DNA of 64,000 nt from Sinonovacula constricta (Eukaryota; Mollusca; Bivalvia; Cardiida; Solecurtidae): positions 5,486,259 to 5,550,258 of the forward strand of contig CM017560.1 of NCBI GenBank assembly GCA_007844125.1, given 5' to 3'. The notes under the pieces are model-generated. The model did not search any database, was not told the DNA's origin, and saw nothing but the letters and a program-made list of their open reading frames with translations. Of the stretch, positions 11,776-23,700 are shown piece by piece (position 1 is the stretch's first letter; each line of letters opens with the position of its first letter). The position numbers were made by a program, and so were the translations under genes.

Positions 11776-12559
11776 AACTCGTCAGAAAACAAATTTATTT
11801 ACAGTTTAAGAAAATATGCTTTTAGAATTTAAATGTACTACTTAAACATCTTACATCTAAGAAAGTCTTTACATTAAGTATATGGTGAGCTCAAGATAAT
11901 GGAAACAAGTGCCAAATACTACACTAATTGAATTATTTTCATAAGTGTATAAATTACATAACATCATTAACACTGGGGCTGTTCAGGTAACTTGTGTACA
12001 GACCGTTTGTTTTAAAGACACTATGGTTTATATAAATTTATTTGCTATGATAGAATTATTTATTTTATAAACTTCAAAACTGAATAAAAATCTTGATGTA
12101 TATATTTATACATGTGCACTTCATATCTGTAAATTACCATGGTAACACTACACTGGTACACACTTCAGTAAACGTATAGCCATTTATATCCAGTTTTTTA
12201 TTGTTATAATTTTCAAAGTTGAAACTTCAGGAAATAAATATAAACTGTGAATCCAACTTCTTGGTTAAGCTTGATGTTTTTTAATCACTAGGAAATAATG
12301 CAAAACAACCCATTTCCAATCGGGTAGAATCAAAATTACAAAGTGGTTACATCTGTCAAATGCAAGGAAATGGGTGCAGTTATAGGGTTTGATCATGGAA
12401 AGTCGCCGATAAATGTGTAAGACATAAAAAAACAAACAAGCAAGAGAAACATCAGTTTCAAGACCTTATGTTATAATTGGCAGTAGTAAAAGTATCAAGA
12501 AGAATTCAGTATAAAGTAATATATCTTGAGAAGTATGGCTTAAGGCTATGCACCATTAC
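11776..12559. other. Intergenic, no feature seen
   Basis: AT-rich non-coding sequence between MRPL39 and the hAT element. No reading frame or repeat that I can support. Confidence 0.4.
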
Positions 12560-12567
12560 CTAAAAAT

Positions 12568-13797
12568 TAGGGATGGCAATGGTTAACTGGTTATCCTCCT
12601 GCAGTGTAGGTTAACCAGTTACAAATTCTGTAAACAGTTTACCAGTTTTATTATACATAGTTTAAATTTGTTGAAATAAATAAGGATAAAAACTAACAAT
12701 AACAAGTGCATTTTTGCTTATGCTGAAATACTCTGGCCTACTTTTATACAATCATGATGGGGTAAACATGTGGTTATATAAGCAAGTACTCTTTAATTTT
12801 CACAGCTTGGACAAGTGATTTAGTTTGTACTGTTTCAGGTTCTCATTTCTGTTTTATTTTTTACATCAAAAAATAATTTTAAAAGTTTCAATTATTAGTA
12901 TCCATCATATTATGTAACCAAACAATTAAACATTTCACTGATTTATTGAATTAACCTTAGGTTAGGTTGGTTGTTAGTAGGGTGTGTTTGTAGTGTGTCA
13001 GCATGGTATGTCCGTAGTCTGTTCCTAGTTAATAATATATATAAATTCAATTAGTGTAAAAGCAACTGCTTTAATCAGTTAAATTTCTGTATAGTCTCGA
13101 TTGCACTCCAAGCAATACGATGAAGATGAAGGAAAGGATACTATGACTGAACACCTCCAGGAGGAGACTGCCGTTGCCATCATGACAGACATGGTATCAT
13201 GTGACAGTTATATAACTGTTACTGAACACCGTATGACCACTGGCTGAATGATAAAAGCCAATGTACTTCCCACTCGTGGCATGCCAGATCTATACGTGGT
13301 CAATTTAGCTTCATGGTTAAAAGAGTATTTTTTGTCCATTTTGCTGAGTCCTGTGTCAAACAAATAAACGTATTCCCATCAATTACGGTGAGAAAACAAC
13401 TTGTCGTAACAAACTTCTTTCAAAATAATCGACTAAATTTGTATAAACATATATATTTTTATATCCTTTATGAAATTTGATCAATTTAAATAAAATTATG
13501 ACACATACAACAATTTTAAATGTGGATTCCGGTAAATCAAAGTGGATTCCGGTATTTTTGGTGGATTCTGGTAAGTCGTGTTACCGAAACAAATATTATT
13601 GAAGAATGACATTGTTATATTTTACGGCACATTTTATAGCTCTTACCTCAAAATGATAGATCTAATGAATAAGTTTAACAGTAATGATCGATCTTTTCAA
13701 TATGTAACTATATACGATGGTAGTATGTCGCCGGTTGACCTGTCTAACAGATGAAAAGGTTAACCGCTTACTGATTTTGTAACTGTTGCCAAAACTA
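12568..13797 (+). mobile_element. hAT-superfamily transposon remnant
   Basis: The ends are related inverted sequences: left TAGGGATGGCAATGGTTA, and right (reversed) TAGTTTTGGCAACAGTTA. They are flanked by 8 bp near-identical repeats CTAAAAAT (12560-12567) and CTAAAAGT (13798-13805), the size hAT elements duplicate. Inside, at about 13142-13285, a plus-strand frame reads ETAVAIMTDM, SYITVTEHRMTTG, a stop, then MIKANVLPTRGMP. This matches the hAT transposase block that usually carries a TDxW motif and a YITVTAHY-like stretch. The W is lost and a stop is present, so the 1.23 kb element cannot be autonomous. Confidence 0.6.
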
Positions 13798-13805
13798 CTA
13801 AAAGT

Positions 13806-14580
13806 AGAAGTCACAACATAATTAAATCATCTTGATGTCGCGAATTTTGACATTGTGTTACTGATTTTGCACACAATGTGGTAAAGTTAAGCTGTAAATG
13901 ATTAATGATTGATTTGCAAGGACATTGGTCATTTTGTGTGATGTCAAATAAAAGTCATACATTTAGCTAATAAAGTGCACATAAAAGTTTCTTGTGTTAG
14001 AAAAGAGATGGGGTTTGAAAAGTCACCTGATATTAAATAGACACATGGTAATAAGATATGATGAAGTGACTTGGGCCCAAGTTTGGGGTCAGATAGTGGA
14101 GGAGTTGCAAACTTGCAAAGACGCCGATAACTTCAAATACAAACATCGTGGCTAAATGTTTGACTTACATAAATTTAATGTGGATTCAATGAATCCGATT
14201 CATCTGTTACAACTGAAAACTTCTTTGAAAAAACAAACCAACCAACAAAAAAACAACAACACTCTCAGCTTAACAATTTGGGGTTTGTAACTATTATTAT
14301 ACGAATGGCGACAAATGAACACAATACTCGATTGTACGAAACATTGCGGGACGAATCAATATTACTCCTCTGAAATCATTCAGAACACTTTAGCAAGCTC
14401 GAAAAGAAAAAAAGAAATCACTGACTTCTTAATTTTGATTTATCCGGTAAAGATGTCTGTCTGAGGCACAATATGCAAGTACGTCTGGACAGAACATTTA
14501 CAGACATTTTATTCTGCAGGAGGTCAGTCCTTTTCTCACACCGTGAACTTCTCACGTGTTCCGGAAGCGGAAATTTCGTG
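13806..14580. other. Intergenic, upstream of CFAP45
   Basis: No gene. AT-rich, becoming less so close to the CFAP45 promoter at about 14.55 kb. Confidence 0.4.
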
Positions 14581-14584
14581 ATTA

Positions 14585-14608
14585 GGCATGCGCAATCGCC
14601 ATAACAAC
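14585..14608 (+). promoter_or_regulatory. X-box (RFX site) plus NRF1-like half site at the CFAP45 promoter
   Basis: ATCGCCATAACAAC at 14595-14608 fits the ciliary X-box consensus RYYNYYATRRNRAC at every position except possibly the third, and fits the form with H at position 3 fully. It is 100 bp upstream of the CFAP45 ATG. GGCATGCGCA just before it resembles an NRF1 half site. RFX factors drive motile cilia genes, which fits the gene. Binding is inferred. Confidence 0.6.
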
Positions 14609-14707
14609 GGTCCTAAATAACAACTGTGGCTAAGATCTGTGTGGAAAAAATCGAAAAAGGAAACAACATTAAATAAATTGTTTTGCTCCTTTTAACAGCT
14701 GGTCAAC

Positions 14708-17700
14708 ATGGTAAGAATAAAATATATTTGTATGTTTACACAAACCACTTATTTGAGTTGACAGATGTTTACTGTTTTTCCTAAATTGAAATAATGCAAA
14801 TTGGTGCAGGAGACATTTTGTCTTTATTAAAGGCTTCTAATTTTTCTTGCATTACTATGACTAAAGGCTTATTGTCGGGGTGAAAAATGTTACCTGTAGG
14901 ATTCTATTTCTTAATGTAAAAATAGCACACATCAGTCTTTTAGATTAAATGTGTTAATTGTGAACATTTATCATGTGCTTTAAACAACATTTATGCTTAC
15001 ACAAATTCTTTTTTTTTTGTAATTTTAGTAGGTAGTTGAAAATATTGGATGTTTAAAAGTAATTGCATCCACAGTTTCCTAAAGAGTACCACACATGCCA
15101 CAACTTTGTTCATATATTTTAACAATCAAAACCTTAATTCTGATAGAGGACTACTGTCCCTGACCCCAAAGATTTATCATTTTTCGCTGATTTATTATGT
15201 CAGTTGAGTGGGGTACTAAACTAGAATCAGGCCAGTAATTGTGTATATGTTAATGAAGAAGCTATATGTAAAGGATATTATGTAAATGTGGCAGAAATAG
15301 GCTTAAATACATCATACTGGTGCATTTTTTAATTTGACAATATTAACTCTAAGGAACTTACATTGAAATAATCTTGATACACTTTGAAAGTTCATTTTTG
15401 ATGTTATAAAACTATTATTTGGTTTTACTTCTTGTATGGTTGTTTGTCATTTATAAGTTAACTTTTCATAATCTATTTTAAATAGCCGGGCAGTGCCATT
15501 TCGGCAGCTGGAAGTTCATCTTCTGCATCCTCTCGTCGTGGTAAGACAAGGAACTACAGGGTTGTTAGCAACACATCTCAGATAGATGAGTCATTATTTG
15601 GACAACCTAACCATGTCACAAAACGACAAGAAATGCTCGATAATAAACACATAGAAGAGCAACTCATTGAAGAACAGGCTAGAGAAAGGAGTGCAAGAAG
15701 GAACAGCAGAAAGAACAAAAAGAACAAGGAAACTGTTCAAGTTATCACAAAAGATTTAATAAGAAATCTCATGTAAGTTGTGAATTTACTTATTTCATTA
15801 AGCAAAAGTTGACAAACATTTAAATGGACCTTAGATTTCAATAGCATTCATATAGCTAAATCCTCTTTCTTTATTACTTTATTGGTAAGTGATTCAGGGA
15901 ATTGTAATGTGTTTTTATAAATATTTGCAAATCTATAATAATAAATAAATATGACAGTTTTTTTTATTTGATATAAAAAGGACAGTTTTTATCCTTTGTA
16001 GTGTTCCAACAGAGGATCCATCCGGTTCATCATGTATTTTAAACCGTAGTGAATTTATGAGAATTGTACAGAACTCAAGATACATTTCGAAGGAAGAAAG
16101 AGAAAGAATGGAACATTCTGTAAAGGAACAAAAAGAAAGGGCCATGGTATGAGTTTATTATCTACCATTGTTGATTATGAATAATTCTTTAATTGATGTG
16201 GTGACTGTTACAATAAGATTGTGAACTTAGAAATAAAGTATCAGTAATGTAAATGTAAGCTGTCATTTCTGCATTCATTTAAAATAAGTATTACAAAATA
16301 TTTTATAAATCTACATAAATTTTTTTCTGATTTTCCAACAGTTTTGTGCATTTGATTTTTTTTCTTGTATATAATGACATGTGCAAATAAGTTTAACATA
16401 GCTTTGCTATAAATATATTCTTAAAAATTCATTCCAAAGCCACCTTGTAATGTAATAATTACTAAATAGCAGCTTATGTACAGATTATAATAGCAGTATA
16501 AATTCTGTTAAATGCAATTATGATAATGTTAATTATAATGATAGTAATAATAATAATAACATCCTTTTTCTACGTATTATTGACAACTATTATCAAAGTG
16601 TGTCTCTGAAGATGATCACAAGTTATTCATAAGAAACATTTTTGACTCTTGCAACTTGGAAATATTTCCTAAATTGATCTTTTATAGTTCTTTGTATATA
16701 CTTACCTTCTTGTAGGAGGAGAGTTCTCAACGTAAGAATATGATGAAGACCCTAGACCTGGATCGCAGGAAGCATGAGAAGCTTAGTGAGCTAGAGGAAG
16801 AGGCCAAGGATAATGCAGAGCATCTGCTGTCTAAGGCCAATGCAATGAGGCAAGAGCAGGAGGATGAAATCAAACACCTCAATGAGGTCAGCATACTTCT
16901 CATAATATGTCATTAACCCATATAATGCCACATCATTGTGTTAATAATCAATAATTAATTTTTAGCAGTTTGCTAGCAATTTCATGCAGAAATAGCTAGA
17001 AAGCTTAAAGATTTTGCAGCATATTGTATAAATGCTACAAGTTAATTTTGTTTGTTTAAGTTATAAGACACAACAATGTTCCATCTTACAAATGTTGTAC
17101 ATAACTAAATTGAGATTATATTGTAGCTCATGTGATGCAATAACTTAAACAAGGAGTATAATAACTATATTAATATAATTTCTGGTATTTCAGCTGATCT
17201 TGAATGCCAAGTGTCATGCCATTCGTGATGCTCAGATCCTGGAGAAGGGTTATGTGCGTGATGAGATGGATGAGGAGGAGAAACGTCTCGATGTCATGAT
17301 GGAGGTGGACCGACAGAATGCTATCAAGATACAAGAGGAGATAGAAAAGAAGAGGAAGGAAGAGCGATTGATTGGTTAGTGTTTGCCAGTTAGGATTGTA
17401 TTATGTCCTTATCATTTTTATTTTTATTCACATGTGATCCTTTTGTTAATATTTATCGTTACATTCATGTAAGACATATTTTAAGTAGGATACTATAATC
17501 ATTATTTTTTATTAAATGAAATTAAGCTCTCACATGCCCAAATATTGAACTTTCTGTTTTACTTTAGTGTTAATTTTTTTTAAGAAAAAGTAACCCAGTA
17601 TGAGGTAGTTAAAAAAAATCAACTTTAAATTTAAAATCCACTCTTATAAATACAATCATGGTTAAGCTATCAATAAAATCTTTGTGACCTCATTGAAAGA

Positions 17701-17747
17701 ATTTTTGGAATCTTGTACTTTTTTGTTTGCTTTGAGTTTTGAATATA

Positions 17748-17782
<35 letters not shown>

Positions 17783-20700
17783 ACATTAAGCTGTAATTTG
17801 TTTACACCAGGTGCTGCTAAGCTGCTGGACCAGATCACAGAGAATGAGCAGGAGCGGCTGTTTGAGCTGGAGCGCAAGGATCAGGAGAACATACAGATGC
17901 AGAGATATGTGGAAAAGATGATGGATGAAGACAGGGTTGCACTTGACAAAAAGAAGGAAGAACAGACTGTCCTCAGGGTAGGCATATTATATATGTAATC
18001 TTATATGATTTTTTATGATTGAAATCCATTTTTTTAAAATTTATCCATTAATTTTCTTTTCTGAATATAATGTATGCATGAATCTATTTATACCTACAAC
18101 AAAAATTGTAATTTAGGCAATATTTTTTAAGATATTCGAATTAAGGCCAAAAGAAACAAAACTCTGCATCAAGATATATAAATGTGTTACAGAATGATTA
18201 CTAAATTTGTTACACAAATGTGTTACAGAATGACTTGAACAAAGCCAATGAGGAGATCCTTGCCAGGCGTGAGATCAAGAAACAACAAGAGAAGGCAGAG
18301 GAACAGAAGGTCATTGAATACATGAAACAGAAGGCTGTAAGTTATTTACCCTGCTTTATTGTGACATAATGGCCAATTTTGTTGAGTTAATTTTGTTTGC
18401 TCTTTTTAAGACTGAAATTACATTGATTATGTTTCGTTGTGACTGTCTTCATAAACTAGAACTTAACTACAAGCTATTTATTTTAGTGACTGTCTTCATA
18501 AACTAGAACTTAACTACAAGCTATTTATTTTAGTGACTGTCTTCATAAACTAGAACTTAACTACAAGCTATTTATTTTAGTTATGCCAAATTTAGATAAA
18601 GAAAACGTAAAAAATAAAATGTAATGTTGTAAATATATCAAAGATATATAATTATAGCATATTTTGTTCTCTAATTTGCTGTTAAACAGAAATAAAAACA
18701 TCTTTGGAACTAATTGTACAGCAGCAATTGTTTCATTTTTACCATCACACTTCCAAGAAAGAAAGTGGAGCTATTGTTATTGCTATACTTTCCTCATACA
18801 AACAGAACACCTCTTTTATGTCCTCAGGAGCGTGAGGCAGCATTTGAGAAGGAACAGGAGAGAATCAGGATAGAGAAGGAGAAAGAGACGGCACGTCTGA
18901 GGGCACTGCAGGAGAGAGCACGTGATGAGCAGGCTGACAGAGATGCCCTCCGTGCCAAGCGGGCCCAGGAGCAGGCTGAACGTGAGTGGCGCAAGAAGGA
19001 GGCAGAGGCTGCCAGAAAGAAGGCGGAGACGGAGGCCATGCTGATTGATGCCAGGAAGAACCAGATGACACAGAAGGAACACTACCTAGCTGTACAGGCT
19101 CAGCGAGAGAGGAACGAGTTCGAGAGGGTGCTCAGGTAAAAAATTACCCTCACTGTCAAATCATTGTCATAATCATTACCATTATTATAATCTTTGGAAA
19201 ATTCATCATTTATAAAGGGCAGTGGTTATGATTTAACCATTATGTATCTGCATTACACTCATCAACAGCAGTAATGTAATCTTAAGCATTTCAAATTCAC
19301 ATACATAGACATGTACTAATATATTAACATACATAATCATTGTTATCTTCACTAACAATTGCTTTCTAGACCTATAATGTATAATTGTTTATGTTCTCTT
19401 AGCTCTTCAAGTTTTTACTTTTTAATTAAAAATTGACACCTTTGTAAATAGAGAAGTTCAAGTTATATCTCTCAAACCCTATGATCTATTCCTCTAAAGG
19501 GCTCAGAAGGAGCTAGTTGAGAAGGAGAGGAGGGAGGAGGAGGAGGCTAGGAAGAAGCGACTCAACCACGCAGACGAGGTGCGCTACCAGATAAGAGAGA
19601 AAGAACAGTTGAGGATTGCAGAGAGAAACAACTTCTTTGAGGAGGGTGTGAAATTAGATGAGGAGGCAAGACAGAGAAGGGCTAAGCTAGAGGAAGTGAA
19701 GAAAAAGAAGCTTGAAGCACTTAGGTATGTACAATATGTCATGCTTTGTTGTCAGTTAACTATATGTGACATATCCATGGATATTTCTGTTTCAAAAATA
19801 AAGCTTTCATCATATCTTATAAAAATGGTCAGTTTTGTTTCTCTGGTCATAGCTGTTAGATATTTTTATAAAGCAATGACTTAAGAAGAAAGAGAAACCC
19901 TTTAATAAATTATTTTTACCTTCATCACTTGGATTTGTAGGATATTGCAAATTTTTTCGATCTTTCTCTGACAAGATGTTGGCATTTCAATACAAAGGCT
20001 CATTGAATATTTCTAATATTAGTGATGTTTAAAAATGGCCATCTCTTTCAATATTTTTCAATGGTATATTTTTTACCTTTATTTCCACATTTCTTTCATT
20101 TCTTTATCTCTTTGCTTATTCTGCAAGAAGATTAATGCCTTTGGCATAAATCTTTAGTTTTTATGTTTATTTCCATGTCAACAATTGTTGCTGTCTTATA
20201 TGTCATTTTCATTTCATAATTTTTATATTTTGCAATTAATGAATTTATAAAAATAGGTATGAATTTTTATAAAAGTTATGTGTATATAGTTGGCACATTG
20301 CCAGCTATTCTAGTTACTTTGCACCATAGAAACAGCCTTACAATATATTTTTTTCTAAATACCTTTGTTTGGAATATATATTTCTGTTTGATTTCCTCAG
20401 AAATACTTTTTACCAACCTGTTCGTACTTTTTTTTTTAGAAAATATAAAAACATTCTTAGACAACTTTTTGGCAATATTCTAATTTTCTTATTGAATTTT
20501 CTGAAAGATAATACTAATAACGTTTTTCTTAATATCTTTCCTGATAAACTTTTCAGTGAACCTGTATTTTAAGACCTATCTTATCATAATGGCCAGTGTC
20601 TGATGATACACTTTTAATGACATATTTCAGGGCGGCAGGAATTCCCGACAAATATGTTACACATGTGGCTCACAAGGTCAATGTGAACATAAAGGCATGA

Positions 20701-23700
20701 TCAGGTGGCCCATTGTTTCTATAGCAACGTGTGTCACTTAATGTATGCAGCATCTTTTGTTCTTGATCAAGCTGCCCAATTTAAGCTTATTTATGATAAA
20801 CTGAAAATCATTTAAGTCTTAAAAAGCACATTCTTTATTTTAAATATATATATATATATATATTTAAAAAAAACTTTGCTGATGGTTTTAATATAAATGA
20901 AGCTACAGGCACTTGATCTAGAACAAGTGTTGGTGTTCACAGCGAATGTCTTATTTTGCCCAGAGCTGCTACCAATAATCATAATGGCAGACTTTCCTAA
21001 GCAAACATTGGTCAATTACTAATGTGCACATGAGTTATGGTGTGTCCTTGCTGGTTTGAGCTAACATTTGGAAACATATTTCATAACACTCACAGTTTGA
21101 TAGAGACATGATTTAATTGGTAGTTTGGAACAATGAATTTAACATACTATGAATGCAGTTGGGAAATCTGCCATTCACCTTGTATAAATATTGTCATGCA
21201 GGACAGCCTTTTTTTTAGAATCAGTAATAAATAACAAACCTGTTAATATTTTGTCATGCTCAGACCATACATACTCCCCACCCCCAAACTACACACACAT
21301 GTTCTTGTGCACCCTTTGCTACGATTATGCTGTATGTCAAGTAAACATGATACGTAACATTGCACACCATTTGCTTGAGATTGCAGTGCCAGCCCAGTAT
21401 ACAAAAACATAACATTGCCCACCCTTTGCTTGAGATTACAGTGCCTGCCCAGAATACAAAAACATAACATTGCCCACCATTTGCTTGAGATTGCAGTGCC
21501 AGCCCAGTATACAAAAAACATAACATTGTCCACCCTTTGCTTGAGAGTACAGTGCCAGCCCAGTTTACAAAAAAAATAACATTGTCCACCCTTTGCTTGA
21601 GATTACAGTGCCAGCCCAGTATACACAATACATAACATTGCCCACCCTTTGCTTGAGAGTACAGTGCCAGCCCAGTTTACAAAAAATATAACATTGCCCA
21701 CCCTTTGCTTGAGATTACAGTGCCAGCCCAGTATACACAATACATAACATTGCCCACCCTTTGCTTGACGTTACAATGCAAGCCAAGTATGCACAATACA
21801 TAACATTGCCCACCCTTTGCTTGAAGTTACAGTGCCAGCTCAGAATACAAAAAACATAACATTGCCCATCCTTTGCATGAGGTTACAATGCCAGCCTAGA
21901 ATACAAAACACATAACACTGTCCACCCTTTGCTTGAGATTGCCGTGCCAGCCCAGAAAACAAAACACATAACATTGTCCACCCTTTGCTTGAGATTGCAG
22001 TGCAAGCCCAGAATACAAAACACATAACATTGTCCACCCTTTGCTTGAGGTTACAGTGCCTGCCCAGAATACAAAAACATAACATTGTCCACCATTTGCT
22101 TGAGGTTACAATGCAAGCCCAGAATACAAAAACATAACATTGTCCACCCTTTGCTTGAGGTTACAGTGCCTGCCCAGAATACAAACACATAACATTGCCA
22201 CCCTTTGCTAGAGGTTACAGTGCCAGCCCAGTATATAAAAACATAACATTGCCACCCTTTGCTTGAGGTTACAGTGCCAGCCCAGTATACAAAAACATAA
22301 CATTGCCACCCTTTGCTTGAGGTTACAGTTCCAGCTCAGAATACAAAAACATAACATTGTCCACCCTTTGCTTGAGGTTACAGTGCCAGCCCAGAATACA
22401 AACACATAACATTGCCACCCTTTGCTTGAGATAACAGTGCCTGCCCAGAATACAAAAACATAACATTGCCCATCCTTTGCTTGAGATTACAGTGCCTGCC
22501 CAGAATACAAAAACATAACATTGCCACCCTTTGCTTGAGGTTACAGTGCCAGCCCAGTATACAAAAACATAACATTGTCCACTCTTTTGTTGAGATTACA
22601 GTGCCAGCCCAGAATACAAAAACATAACATTGTCCACCCTTTTGTTGAGATTACAGTGCCAGCCCAGTATACAAAAATATAACATTGTCCACCCTTTTGT
22701 TGAGGTTACAGTGCCAGCCCAGAATACAAAAACATAACATTGCCACCCTTTGCTTGAGATTACAGTGCCAGCCCAGTAACAAAAACATAACATTGTCCAC
22801 CCTTTTGTTGAGATTACAGTGCCAGCCCAGAATACAAAACACATAACATTGTCCACCCTTTGCTTGAGTTTGCAGTGCAAGCCCATAAAACAAAACACAT
22901 AACATTGTCCACCCTTTGCTTGAGGTTACAGTGCCTGCCCAGAAAACAAAACACATAACATTGTCCACTCTTTGCTTGAGGTTACAGTGCCTGCCCAGAA
23001 AACAAAACACATAACATTGTCCACCCTTTGCTTGAGATTGCAGTGCCAGCCCAGTATGCAAAAAACATAACAATGCCCACCCTTTGCTTGAAATAACAGT
23101 GCAAGCCAAGTATACACAATACATAACATTGCCCACCCTTTGCTTGAGATTACAGTGCAAGCCATTGTATACACAATACATCACATTGCCCACCCTTTGA
23201 TTGTGATTACAGTGCAACTATACCGTTTCCCAAACTTTATGAGATTTCATTTCAAGTATATACCATACATTGCACTTCCCACTTTTTTTGCGAAAAGAAA
23301 TCTGCAAAATGAGATTTATAAGTTTTCCCATACCTTTATTACAGTTTGCACACAGATCAAAGAGAATGATTGTGCTTTATTTCTTGCAATAAATAAATCC
23401 AGAAATTCAGTGGTTCTTAATATAGCAAAAGTATTGTGCTTGTTAACTTTTTGTAATTAAATGCTTATTAAGCTTTATCATGTAATAATTTGCAAATTGA
23501 TAATTTGTTTTTATTTTGCAATTTTATTATATGTACAGAATGATAATCATTTACACATAAAATTTCTTACAAGTGCTTGAAATGAAGATTTTGCTTTTCT
23601 TCTTTATTGTTCAAGAATCCTTTTTTGTCAGCTTGTCTGGCATGGGGTTGTATCACATTGAAACAGTCACTTGTACACACTTATTTTTTTGCACACGTTT

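Noticed and set aside
13501..13580. Three short GTGGATTC(C/T)GGTA repeats
   Set aside because: Too short to define an element on their own, and they lie inside the hAT remnant.
18816..19082. Minus-strand frames opposite CFAP45 exon 8
   Set aside because: Antisense shadows of a Glu/Lys/Arg-rich coiled-coil exon, which gives Leu/Ser-rich open frames.
21243..23217. Series of minus-strand frames rich in W, C, F and L that look like small membrane peptides
   Set aside because: All derive from the roughly 56 bp minisatellite, with different frames giving different peptides and no start or end consistency.
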